From NCBI RefSeq assembly GCF_900102345.1, contig NZ_FNKB01000001.1:1426001-1490000 (forward strand): a stretch of 64,000 nt of DNA, written 5' to 3'. The notes beneath the pieces are model-generated. The model searched no databases. It had not been told where the DNA came from and saw nothing but the letters and a program-made list of their open reading frames with translations. The position numbers were made by a program, and so were the translations under genes. Source of the DNA: Leucobacter chromiiresistens (GTDB lineage Bacteria; Actinomycetota; Actinomycetes; Actinomycetales; Microbacteriaceae). Shown here piece after piece: positions 1 to 14,788 of the stretch (its first letter is position 1; the number at the start of each line of letters is the position of its first letter).

Positions 1-2683
<2,683 letters not shown>

Positions 2684-2810
2684 TTCTTCCCACCCTTTTG
2701 TGGTGGGGCATGATGTGTGTTTGTAACGATTGTTTCGCGTCCACTTTGTGGTTCTAGACGTACGGCCACGCAGCCACCCTTGGGGTGGGTGTGGTCATAT
2801 GTGAATAGAG

Positions 2811-2927
2811 TTACGGCGGCTATAGCGTCAGGGAAACGCCCGGTCACATTCCGAACCCGGAAGCTAAGACTGACTGCGCCGATGGTACTGCAAGGGGGAC
2901 CTTGTGGGAGAGTAGGACACCGCCGGA
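2811..2927 (+). rRNA. rrf: 5S ribosomal RNA
   Basis: A 117-base 5S rRNA lies just after 23S, as usual in an rrn operon. It shows the canonical features GTTACGGCGGC at the 5' end, CCCGGTCACATTCCGAACC in loop B/C and GGGAGAGTAGGACACCGCC at the 3' end. The ends pair (TTACGGCGG with CCGCCGGA). Exact ends are good to one or two bases. Confidence 0.95.
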
Positions 2928-2940
2928 CACCTTTTACAGA

Positions 2941-2990
2941 AAGGGTCGTACAGTGAGAGCCAATGCTGGCTCACATTGTGCGGCCCTTTC
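2941..2990 (+). terminator. rrn operon terminator hairpin
   Basis: A long imperfect hairpin starts 13 bases after 5S. The outer arms AAAGGG and CCCTTT and the inner arms GTGAG.AGCCA and TGGCT.CAC enclose an ATGC loop. It is the expected terminator of the rRNA operon. It has no long T run, which is common in high-GC actinobacteria. Confidence 0.75.
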
Positions 2991-3035
2991 GCTTGTTATC
3001 GACATTTCAACAGCGCTGATCTTCGGAGGCTTCCT

Positions 3036-5036
3036 ATGAACGAACGACCCGGTCGGAACGACTTCTCGGATCGTGGACCCCGGAAACAGCGCGGAGACGG
3101 CGATCGGAACGGGCGCGGCCCTGGACCTGCGAACGACGGCGATCGGCGCCGCCCGGATTACGGCAACCGCGATGACCGCGGTTCGCGGCGGAGCTTCGAC
3201 GACCGCGATGGCGACCGGCGTCCGCAGCGTGATGGCGACCGGCGACCGCAGCGCGATGGTGACCGGCGTCCGCAGCGCGATGGCGATCGGCGTCCGCAGC
3301 GCGATGGCGATCGGCGTCCGCAGTACGGCAACCGCGACGACCGCGGACCGCGGCGGAGCTTCGACCACCGCGATGGTGACCGGCGTCCGCAGCGCGATGG
3401 CGACCGCCGTCCGCAGCGCGATGGCGATCGTCGTCCGCAGCGCGATGGCGACCGGCGTCCGCAACGCGATAACGATCGCCGCCCGCAGAACGGCAACCGC
3501 GACGATCGCGGACCGCGCCGTGAGTTCGGCGACCGCGACAACCGCCGCCCGCAGTACGGCGACCGGGATGATCGTCGCCCGCAGCGCGAGGATCGCGGAC
3601 CGCGCCGTGAGTTCGGCGACCGCGACAACCGCCGTCCGCAGCGCGACGATCGCGGACCGCGCCGTGAGTTCGGCGACCGCGACAACCGCCGTCCGCAGTA
3701 CGGCGACCGGGATGACCGTCGTCCGCGTCGCGACGATCGAGACTTCCGCTCGCCCCGTCGCGACGACCGCGGCGACCGCGGCGACCGCCCTCCGCGCCGG
3801 GAGTACGGCGACCGCGACGATCGCCGTCCGCAGCGCGATGCTGCGCCCGCCTACGGCCGCGGCGGCACCCGCGGTGCGGGCCGGAGCGATCGCGGCGGTC
3901 GCGACCGCACGTTCACCGAGGCCGAACGGCTGCAGCACGAGCTGCGCCCGGTGCGCTCGGACCACCGCGACCCCGTGCTCCCCGATGAGGTCGAGCCGAA
4001 GGATCTGCACCCTTCGGCGCGCAATGAGCTGAAGACCCTGCAGGCCGATGTGCAGGAGCGCGTCGCGCGGCACCTGGCGATGGTGGCCTTCCTCATCGAC
4101 GACGATCCCGAGCTCGCGCACCAGCACGCCCTCTCGGCGAACCGTCGTGCGGGCCGCATTCCCGTGGCACGCGAGACGCTCGCGATCACGGCGTACCGCA
4201 CGGGCGACTTCGCGCTCGCCCTCCGCGAGCTGCGCACGTACCGGCGGTTGAGCGGCCTCGACGGGCACGTCTCGCTCATGGTGGACTGCGAGCGCGGCCT
4301 CGGCCGGCCCGACAAGGCCATCGAGACCGGGCTCGACGTGGACGCTTCGCGTCTCGACACGGAGCAGCGCGTGCATCTCGCGATCGCGATGTCGGGGGCC
4401 AGGCTCGACCTCGGGCAGACGCAGCAGGCGCTGTTCGAACTCGAGATTCCCGAGCTCAACCCGTCGAAGGCGTTCTCGTGGAGCCCCGACCTGTTCGCCG
4501 CGTACTCGGCGGTGCTCGAAGACCTCGGCCGGTCGAGGGAGGCGGCGCAGTGGTTGGCGCACGCCGAGCGCGCCGCGCGGGCGCTGCAGGCGCACCACGG
4601 ATCGCTCGATGAGCTCGAAGTCTTCGAGGTCTACGAGGACGAGATCGACGATGAGCGCGAGGCGGAGCTGGAGAGCGAGGCCGCGGAGGAGGTGATCGGC
4701 GAATTCCAGGCCGTCGATCCCGACGCGGCCGATGGCGCAGCCGTCGCTCGCGAGACAGCGGACGAGGCCGCCGATGAAGCAGCCGACGATGACGCCGACG
4801 GTGGCTTCGGCGATGCCGCCGACGAGGTCGCCGCGGGGGAGCCCGGCGCTGAAGCCGCCTCGGCGGCGGATGCGGAGATGTCGATCGAGGACGAGGTCGA
4901 CGAACTGCTCGCCGCAGCGGGAATCATCGGCGGCGAGTCGGACCGGGACGCGGGCGCCGGCGCTGACGCCGACGGAGCAGCCGAGGCCGCAGCCGACGGC
5001 GACGAGCCGGACGCGGATGCGGAGCGGCGCGACTGA
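3036..5036 (+). CDS. TPR-like protein with Arg/Asp-rich repeat N-terminus and acidic tail
   Basis: 666 residues; function unknown. Start ATG 3036 is chosen because GGAGG lies six bases upstream (3025-3029). Residues about 1-300 are low complexity, built from units of the type GDRRPQRD and DRGPRREFGDRDNR. Residues about 320-530 are a helical, TPR-like core that begins HELRPVRSDHRDP and includes ELRTYRRLSGL. The last about 110 residues are very rich in Glu, Asp and Ala. The layout (basic-polar disordered head, folded middle, acidic tail) suggests RNA or ribosome association, but that is inference. The 24-base DNA units make the region repeat-prone. The stop overlaps the next start by one base, so it is probably co-transcribed with the HAD gene. 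Confidence 0.85.
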   Translation: MNERPGRNDFSDRGPRKQRGDGDRNGRGPGPANDGDRRRPDYGNRDDRGSRRSFDDRDGDRRPQRDGDRRPQRDGDRRPQRDGDRRPQRDGDRRPQYGNRDDRGPRRSFDHRDGDRRPQRDGDRRPQRDGDRRPQRDGDRRPQRDNDRRPQNGNRDDRGPRREFGDRDNRRPQYGDRDDRRPQREDRGPRREFGDRDNRRPQRDDRGPRREFGDRDNRRPQYGDRDDRRPRRDDRDFRSPRRDDRGDRGDRPPRREYGDRDDRRPQRDAAPAYGRGGTRGAGRSDRGGRDRTFTEAERLQHELRPVRSDHRDPVLPDEVEPKDLHPSARNELKTLQADVQERVARHLAMVAFLIDDDPELAHQHALSANRRAGRIPVARETLAITAYRTGDFALALRELRTYRRLSGLDGHVSLMVDCERGLGRPDKAIETGLDVDASRLDTEQRVHLAIAMSGARLDLGQTQQALFELEIPELNPSKAFSWSPDLFAAYSAVLEDLGRSREAAQWLAHAERAARALQAHHGSLDELEVFEVYEDEIDDEREAELESEAAEEVIGEFQAVDPDAADGAAVARETADEAADEAADDDADGGFGDAADEVAAGEPGAEAASAADAEMSIEDEVDELLAAAGIIGGESDRDAGAGADADGAAEAAADGDEPDADAERRD

Positions 5037-6082
5037 TGGGGCTGTTCGGCAGACGATCCACCGCGCTCGGCGCAGCGCCGATCGAGGGTCGCGAGCTGCT
5101 GCTCGCGGACCTCGACGGCGTGATCTACCGGGGGCCGCACGCGATCCCGCACGCCGTGGAGGAGCTGAACCGGGCGTCGCAGGCCGTGCGCGTCGGCTAC
5201 GTGACGAACAACGCATCGCGCACAGACGAGACCGTGGCGGCGCACCTGCGCGAGCTGGGGCTGCAGACGCAGGCTCACGAGATCGTCACGTCGCCCCAGG
5301 CCGCGGTGACGCTGCTGCGGCAGACGGTGGCACCGGGATCCCGGGTGCTGGTGATCGGCGGCGACGGCCTCGTCGACGAGCTGGGCAAGGCGGGCTTCGA
5401 GGTGACGCGAAGCGCCGATGAGGATCCGGCCGCCGTCGTGCAGGGCTTCGCCCCCGAGGTCGGCTGGGCGCATCTGGCGGAGGCCGCCTTCGCCCTGGCT
5501 GAGGAGCCGGGGCGCGAGCCGCTTCCCTGGATCGCGACCAACACCGACTGGACGATTCCCGTAGCGCGCGGTCTGGCGCCGGGCAACGGAACGCTCGTCT
5601 CCGCGGTGCACACCGCGGTGCAGCGGCTGCCGGTCTTCGCCGGGAAGCCGGAGACGCCGATCTTCGAAGCGGCCTTCGAGCGCTTCGGCACGCGCAACGC
5701 GCTCATGATCGGGGATCGCCTCGACACGGACATCAAGGGCGCCGTCGCGGCCGGCATCCCGTCGCTGCACGTGCTGACCGGCGTCGACCGCCCGAAGCAG
5801 CTCATCGCTGCCTCGCAGGACATGCGGCCCGACTACATCGTCGCTTCGCTGTCGGAGCTGCACGAACCGTACCCGTCGACGGAGCAGTTGAAGGACGGCA
5901 CCATGCAGGTCGGCACCGCGAAGGTGCGCATGGACGGCCACATCGCCTCGGTCGTCGCCGAGGGGGATTCCGCGATCAATCTGCTCCGGGCGGGGTGCGC
6001 GGCGATCTGGGCATCGGGGCTCGCGATCTACGGGCTCAAGGTGCCGGAGGCGCTGTACGAGGATCACTGGCGCGCGGCCTGA
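5036..6082 (+). CDS. HAD-superfamily IIA phosphatase (NagD-like)
   Basis: 348 residues. HAD motif I is DLDGVIYRG (residues 24-32), with the nucleophile Asp and the acid/base Asp. Motif II is in VTNNASR, where Asn replaces the Thr seen in some family members. Motif IV is GDRLDTDIKGA, typical of the NagD/4-nitrophenylphosphatase branch. The expected reaction is hydrolysis of small phosphate esters such as phosphoglycolate or sugar phosphates; the substrate cannot be read from sequence. The start codon shares one base with the upstream stop (TGATG), which indicates translational coupling. The last about 60 residues hold no recognisable motif. Confidence 0.92.
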   Translation: MGLFGRRSTALGAAPIEGRELLLADLDGVIYRGPHAIPHAVEELNRASQAVRVGYVTNNASRTDETVAAHLRELGLQTQAHEIVTSPQAAVTLLRQTVAPGSRVLVIGGDGLVDELGKAGFEVTRSADEDPAAVVQGFAPEVGWAHLAEAAFALAEEPGREPLPWIATNTDWTIPVARGLAPGNGTLVSAVHTAVQRLPVFAGKPETPIFEAAFERFGTRNALMIGDRLDTDIKGAVAAGIPSLHVLTGVDRPKQLIAASQDMRPDYIVASLSELHEPYPSTEQLKDGTMQVGTAKVRMDGHIASVVAEGDSAINLLRAGCAAIWASGLAIYGLKVPEALYEDHWRAA

Positions 6083-6117
6083 GCCGGCGTGTCGGCGGTG
6101 CTCGCTAGGCTTGACGC

Positions 6118-6333
6118 ATGGGCGAGACCGACCGGAGTGAGAGCGAGCACCGCGACACGGCGGCGCACGAGCGCGCCCGGGGCGCCGTCGGCGCGGAGGC
6201 GGAGGTCGACGGCCTCGTGAGCCGCATCGAGCTGATCGAGTCCCAGCCGCTGCCGCAGCGGGCCGCGCAGTTCGAGCAGTTGCACGACGAGCTGCTCGCC
6301 GAGCTCCAGCGGGGTGATCATGGCGGGGCGTGA
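6118..6333 (+). CDS. Small conserved protein between the phosphatase and tlyA
   Basis: 71 residues, mostly charged and predicted helical; it contains LVSRIELIESQPLPQRAAQF. It has no membrane segment and no recognised domain. It overlaps the following tlyA start by 14 bases. Small proteins of this type sit upstream of tlyA in other actinobacteria. Its role is unknown. Confidence 0.75.
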   Translation: MGETDRSESEHRDTAAHERARGAVGAEAEVDGLVSRIELIESQPLPQRAAQFEQLHDELLAELQRGDHGGA

Positions 6334-7258
6334 TCCGCGGGCGGACGGCCCGGGCGTCGCGAGGCTGCCGCACGCCGCGGGGCTGCCGCACGCCGAGCGA
6401 CGCGCGGTGTGGGCGGGCGACGCCGAGCGTCTCGACCGGGTGCTGCCGCAGCTCGGACTCGCACGATCGCGCAGCCGGGCGGCGGAGCTCATCGGAGCCG
6501 GCCGGGTGTCGGTCAACGGTGCCGCCGCGCCGAAGCCGGGAGTGCGCGTCGCATCGGGCGATCTCGTGACGGTCGCCGACGACGATCACTACGTCGGCCG
6601 AGCCGCGCACAAGCTGCTCGCAGCGCTCGAGGAGTTCGGCGTCGACCCCGCCGGCCGCATCGCGCTCGATCTCGGGGCCTCGACCGGCGGCTTCACGCAG
6701 GTGCTGCTCGAACGCGGCGCTCGCGCCGTGCTCGCCATCGACGTCGGCCACGACCAGCTCGCGGCCGAGCTGCGCGACGATCCGCGCGTCAAGCTCGTCG
6801 AGGGCCGCAATGCACGCGAGCTCACGCCGGCGAACCTCGTCGCCGACACTGGGGTGACCGAGCCGCCCACGCTCGTGGTGGCGGACCTGTCGTTCATCTC
6901 GCTGCGCCTCGTGCTGCCCGCGATCGCCGCGTGCGCCGCTCCCGACGCGCAGCTCGTGCTGCTCATCAAGCCGCAGTTCGAGGTGGGCCGTGTGAAGGAC
7001 GGCGTCGTCACCGCCCCCGAGCAGTGGCGCGACGCGGTGCTCGGCGTGCAGCGCGCCGCGGAGGAGCACGGGTTCGCGCTGAGCGGCCTCGCGGCCTCCC
7101 CGGTGACGGGTGCACACGGGAATCGCGAATTCCTCGGCGGCTTCGTGCGCGCCGGCGAGGCGGTTCCGACAGAATGGGAGTCGCGCATCGCCGAGCTCAC
7201 CGGAGCCCGCGAAGCGCGAGCGACGACCGACCGAGCACGAGTGGACGAAGGGCGATGA
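6320..7258 (+). CDS. tlyA: TlyA-type rRNA (cytidine-2'-O) methyltransferase
   Basis: 312 residues from ATG 6320; an in-frame GTG at 6314 is the alternative. An N-terminal S4 RNA-binding domain (RLDRVLPQLGLARSRSRAAE, then GRVSVNGAAA) is followed by an FtsJ/RrmJ-like methyltransferase fold with the SAM loop LDLGASTGGFTQVLLERGA. KPQFEVGR and LSFISLR are family motifs. In mycobacteria TlyA 2'-O-methylates 16S C1409 and 23S C1920, and its loss gives capreomycin/viomycin resistance. The gene is joined by ATGA to nadK, the conserved actinobacterial order. Confidence 0.95.
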   Translation: MAGRDPRADGPGVARLPHAAGLPHAERRAVWAGDAERLDRVLPQLGLARSRSRAAELIGAGRVSVNGAAAPKPGVRVASGDLVTVADDDHYVGRAAHKLLAALEEFGVDPAGRIALDLGASTGGFTQVLLERGARAVLAIDVGHDQLAAELRDDPRVKLVEGRNARELTPANLVADTGVTEPPTLVVADLSFISLRLVLPAIAACAAPDAQLVLLIKPQFEVGRVKDGVVTAPEQWRDAVLGVQRAAEEHGFALSGLAASPVTGAHGNREFLGGFVRAGEAVPTEWESRIAELTGAREARATTDRARVDEGR

Positions 7259-8181
7259 GCATGCAGCTCGACGAACCGCGGCGGATCCTGATCGTCTCGC
7301 ACACGCACCGCGACGAGGCGGTGGCCGCGACCGTCGAGGCGGTGACGGCGATGCTCGAAGCCGACGTCGTACCCGTGTTCGACGCGCAGGATCGCGCAGA
7401 CTTCGCCCCGCACCTGGAGGTCGAGCGCACCGCCCTGCTGGGCGCCGACGCCGCGGTGACCGAGCTCGAAGCCGCCATCGTGCTCGGCGGCGACGGCACG
7501 ATCCTGCGCGCCGCCGAACTGCTGCGCGGATCGGAATGCCCGATCGTCGGTGTGAATCTCGGCCACGTCGGCTTCTTGGCCGAGATGGAGAGCTTCGACC
7601 TCACGACGACCATCGACCGGGTGCTGCGACGCGACTACACCGTCGAAGAGCGCCTCACCGTCGACGTGCGGGCGACGCTCGACGGGCGGCTGATCGCCGA
7701 CACCTGGGCGCTCAACGAGGCGAGCGTCGAGAAGCAGCGCCGCATGCTCGAAGTGGAGATCGGAGTCGACAGCCGGCCCATATCGACGTTCGCCTGCGAC
7801 GGAGTCGTGCTCGCCACCCCCACCGGTTCGACGGCGTACGCCTTCTCCGCCGGCGGCCCGATCGTGTGGCCGACCGTGCAGGCGATGCTCATCGTGCCGA
7901 TCGCCGCTCACGCGCTGTTCGACCGCCCGCTCGTCACCGGCACCGACTCGGAGCTGCGCGTGCGCATTCTGCCCGAGAACATCGGCCCCGGGGTGCTGTG
8001 GTGCGACGGTCGGCGGCGCACCGAGCTGCCGGCGGGTTCCGTGGTGACGGTGAGCCGATCCGCGGAGTCGGTGAAGCTGGCACGCTTGAATGCCGGCGTC
8101 TTCTCCGACCGGCTCGTTCGCAAGTTCCACCTGCCGACGTCGGGATGGCGCGGCAGCCGACGCGGTGGGGAGGTCGCATGA
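7255..8181 (+). CDS. nadK: NAD kinase
   Basis: 308 residues; ATP- or polyphosphate-dependent NAD kinase that makes NADP in the cytosol. It shows the GGDGTILRA motif, NLGHVGFLAE, and the C-terminal TPTGSTAYAFSAGGPIVWP block that binds NAD. The start ATG 7255 overlaps the tlyA stop (ATGA); ATG 7261 is also possible. It overlaps recN by four bases, so tlyA, nadK and recN form one transcriptional unit. Confidence 0.96.
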   Translation: MSMQLDEPRRILIVSHTHRDEAVAATVEAVTAMLEADVVPVFDAQDRADFAPHLEVERTALLGADAAVTELEAAIVLGGDGTILRAAELLRGSECPIVGVNLGHVGFLAEMESFDLTTTIDRVLRRDYTVEERLTVDVRATLDGRLIADTWALNEASVEKQRRMLEVEIGVDSRPISTFACDGVVLATPTGSTAYAFSAGGPIVWPTVQAMLIVPIAAHALFDRPLVTGTDSELRVRILPENIGPGVLWCDGRRRTELPAGSVVTVSRSAESVKLARLNAGVFSDRLVRKFHLPTSGWRGSRRGGEVA

Positions 8182-9869
8182 TCGAAGAACTCAGAATCCG
8201 GGATCTCGGCGTGATCGTCGACTCGACGGTGCCGCTCGGCCCGGGGTTCACCGCGATCACGGGTGAGACCGGCGCGGGCAAGACCATGGTCGTCAGCGCG
8301 CTCGGGCTGCTGATGGGCGAGCGGAGCGACGCGGGAGCCGTGCGCGCCGGTGCGTCGCAGGCGCGCGTGCACGGCATCGTGCGCACCGCCGACCCTGCGG
8401 TCGCCGACATCGTCGACGAGCTGGGCGGCGAGATCGAGGACGACGAGCTCGTGCTCAGCCGCACGGTGAGCGCCGAAGGGCGCAGCCGCGCGGGCGTCGG
8501 CGGCGCGAGCGCCCCCGTCGGCAGCCTCGGCCGTCTGGCCGATCGCCTGTTCGCCGTGCACGGCCAGTCCGAGCAGCTGCGCCTCAAATCGGCCGCGGCG
8601 CAGCGGGACACGCTGGATCGCTTCGGAGGGGCGGCCATCGCGGAGACGCTCGCGGAATACCGCGTCAGCCACCGCGAGCGCCAGCTGCTGAGCGAGCGCG
8701 TGCGCGAGCTGACCGAGACGCGCGACGAGCGCGCCGCCGAGGCCGCGCGACTGCGGGCGGAGCTCGACGAGATCGCGGCGGTCGACCCGCAGGCGGGGGA
8801 GGAGGCCGAGCTCGCCGCCCGCATCGAGCTGCTGAGCAACGTCGAGGCACTCCGCGCCTCGACATCGGCGGCGCACGAGGCGCTCGCCAGCGAATCGGAC
8901 GACCCGCTCGCGCGCGACGCGGGAGGTCTCGTCGACGAGGCCGTGCGCGAGCTCGAGCGCGTCGCCAACTTCGACCCGCGGCTCGCGGCCGTGCTCGAGA
9001 CACTGCGCGGCGTGAGCTTCCAGATCGCGGACGCCGCGACGGAGCTCGCGGCCTACGCGGGCGACCTCGACGAGGAAGGGCCCGGGGAACTGGCGCGGGC
9101 GAACGACCGGCTCGCCGCGCTGAACGGACTGTTCCGGCTGTACGGCGCCGACAGCGCCGCCGTGATCGCGACCGCGGAGGCGGCGGCCGAGCGCCTCGCC
9201 GAGCTCGACTGCGACGGCGGACTGGTCGACGAGCTCGCGGAGCGCCTGGACGCCGAGACCGAGCGGGAGCGCGCGCTCGCCGCGCGCCTGACGGAGCAGC
9301 GCACCGAAGCGGCCGCGCGCCTGTCGCAGCTCGTCACCGCAGAACTGCGCCAGCTCGCGCTCCCCGACGCCGAGTTCGTAGTCGACGTGGCGGAGTCGCC
9401 CGCGCTCGGCTCATCCGGTGGCGACGACGTGCAGCTGCTGCTGAGCCCGCATCCCGGCGCCGCCCCGCGACCCATCGCGAAGACCGCCTCCGGGGGCGAG
9501 CTCTCCCGCGTGATGCTGGCGCTCGAAGTCGTCGTAGCCGCAGTCGACCCCGTGCCGACCTTTGTCTTCGACGAGGTCGACGCAGGTGTCGGCGGCGCCG
9601 CGGCGATCGAGATCGGTCGTCGCCTCGCACGGCTCTCCCGCACGTCGCAGGTCATCGTGGTCACCCACCTCGCGCAGGTCGCCGCCTTCGCGTCGAACCA
9701 CCTGCAGGTCGTGAAGGATTCGGCCGGGGGCTTCACCGAGAGCAGCTGCCGGCGCCTCGACGGGGACGCGCGGCTCGCCGAGATGGCGCGTCTGCTCTCC
9801 GGGCTGAGCGACTCCGAGAGCGCGCTCGAGCACGCCGCCGAACTGCTGTCGCTGCGCGAGTCCGTGTGA
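8178..9869 (+). CDS. recN: DNA repair protein RecN
   Basis: 563 residues; SMC-like ATPase that acts on double-strand breaks. The Walker A motif GETGAGKT lies near residue 33. Two coiled-coil arms rich in Ala, Glu and Arg span about residues 150-360. The signature SGGELSRVMLALE and Walker B FVFDEVDAGVGG form the C-terminal ATPase half. VIVVTHLAQVAAFA follows. Length and layout are normal. It is translationally coupled to nadK by ATGA. Confidence 0.96.
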   Translation: MIEELRIRDLGVIVDSTVPLGPGFTAITGETGAGKTMVVSALGLLMGERSDAGAVRAGASQARVHGIVRTADPAVADIVDELGGEIEDDELVLSRTVSAEGRSRAGVGGASAPVGSLGRLADRLFAVHGQSEQLRLKSAAAQRDTLDRFGGAAIAETLAEYRVSHRERQLLSERVRELTETRDERAAEAARLRAELDEIAAVDPQAGEEAELAARIELLSNVEALRASTSAAHEALASESDDPLARDAGGLVDEAVRELERVANFDPRLAAVLETLRGVSFQIADAATELAAYAGDLDEEGPGELARANDRLAALNGLFRLYGADSAAVIATAEAAAERLAELDCDGGLVDELAERLDAETERERALAARLTEQRTEAAARLSQLVTAELRQLALPDAEFVVDVAESPALGSSGGDDVQLLLSPHPGAAPRPIAKTASGGELSRVMLALEVVVAAVDPVPTFVFDEVDAGVGGAAAIEIGRRLARLSRTSQVIVVTHLAQVAAFASNHLQVVKDSAGGFTESSCRRLDGDARLAEMARLLSGLSDSESALEHAAELLSLRESV

Positions 9870-9906
9870 GCGCAGCAGCGTCCGCGGTCACTGCTACGCT
9901 CCACAC

Positions 9907-13583
<3,677 letters not shown>

Positions 13584-13584
<1 letters not shown>

Positions 13585-14567
13585 TGCCGCTCAGCGTCGC
13601 GCAGGGAACGGAGCGGTTTCTGCGCCACGTCGCGCTCGAACTCGGGCTCTCGGCCAACAGTCGATCCGCCTACCGGCGCGACCTCGCCGCGTACGCCGCA
13701 TGGCTCGAGCGTCGCGGGGTGCCCGACCTCGGCAGCGTCACCCCGGAGACCCTCTCCGCCTACGTCGCCGAGCTCGCCAGCCCGCAGACCGGCGATGACG
13801 GAGCGGAGCGGCCGCCGCTCGCGGCCGCGTCCATCACGCGCCGACTCTCGACCGTGCGCAGCATGCACCGGTTCCTGTTCGAGGAGGGGCTGCTCGAGAC
13901 GCACGCGGGCAGCGGGGTGCGCACCCCGAAGCGGGCGCAGCGCCTCCCGAAGGCCCTGCCGATCGCCGACGTCGAGGCGCTGCTCGCCGCGGCGGGCGGC
14001 GACGATCCCGTGGGCCTCCGCGACCGCGCACTGCTCGAGCTGCTGTACGCGAGCGGCGCACGCGTGAGCGAGGTCACCGCCCTCGACCTCGACGACCTGC
14101 TGGCCGCGCCCGGCCACGCGGATGCCGCCCACGACCCCGTCGCAGCGCTGGGCGACGGCGGCTTCGTGCAGGTGACCGGCAAAGGGGCGAAGCAGCGCAT
14201 CGTGCCCTACGGCAGCTACGCGGGGGCGGCGCTCGCCGCCTACCTCGTGCGGGCGCGGCCGGCGATGGCGGCGCGCGGATCCGGCACCCCCGCCTTGTTC
14301 GTGGGCCCGCGCGGGGCTCGGCTCTCGCGGCAGAGCGCCTGGCTCGTGATCAAAGCGGCGGCGGAGCGCGCCGAACTCGCCCAGGAGGTCTCGCCCCACA
14401 CGCTGCGCCACTCCTTCGCAACGCACCTGCTCGCCGGCGGCGCCGACGTGCGCACTGTGCAGGAACTGCTGGGGCACGCCTCGGTGACGACGACGCAGAT
14501 CTACACGCAGGTCACCGCCGACACGCTGCGGGAGCACTACCTGCTCGCCCACCCGCGCGCGAAGTAG
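13584..14567 (+). CDS. xerD: Site-specific tyrosine recombinase XerD
   Basis: 327 residues. The SAM-like N-terminal core-binding domain spans about residues 1-115. The catalytic domain carries Arg in [13 protein letters not shown], Lys in [13 protein letters not shown], HxLRH in [15 protein letters not shown], His in [10 protein letters not shown] and the nucleophile Tyr in IYTQV. It acts with XerC at dif to resolve chromosome dimers. The position after pyrG and Nudix is conserved. In related genomes parA follows closely; here about 7.3 kb of other genes intervene. Confidence 0.94.
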
Positions 14568-14788
14568 CCGGCTCGCTCGCACCGGCCGGCGCGCGCATCA
14601 CCCGGCACCGCCCCTTCCGCAGGTGAACGGCGGATGGCCGAACGGCAAACGTTCGGCGAGCGGGGCCGAACTCTCGGCGATACCGCCTCGCGCCCTCCGC
14701 CGCAGGTGACATATTCGAAGCAGACCGACCGCGGCCGCCGAACGGGCAGTCGCGGCCCCGACGCCGACAGCGAAGCAGACACCGACCC
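14568..14788. other. Intergenic region between xerD and the synthetase gene
   Basis: 221 bases, very GC-rich, without a plausible coding frame of its own. It marks the left edge of the block that separates xerD from parA. A promoter for the synthetase must lie here or upstream, but no convincing -35/-10 pair is seen. Confidence 0.5.

Noticed and set aside
3200..3480. Regularly spaced repeats as a possible CRISPR array
   Set aside because: The 24-base units are contiguous, without unique spacers, and in frame with a protein.
2934..5216. Long minus-strand reading frame (760 codons) opposite the repeat protein and HAD gene
   Set aside because: It mirrors the repeat-rich, GC-rich plus-strand gene, has low-complexity Arg/Ala/Val composition, no ribosome-binding site and no domain.
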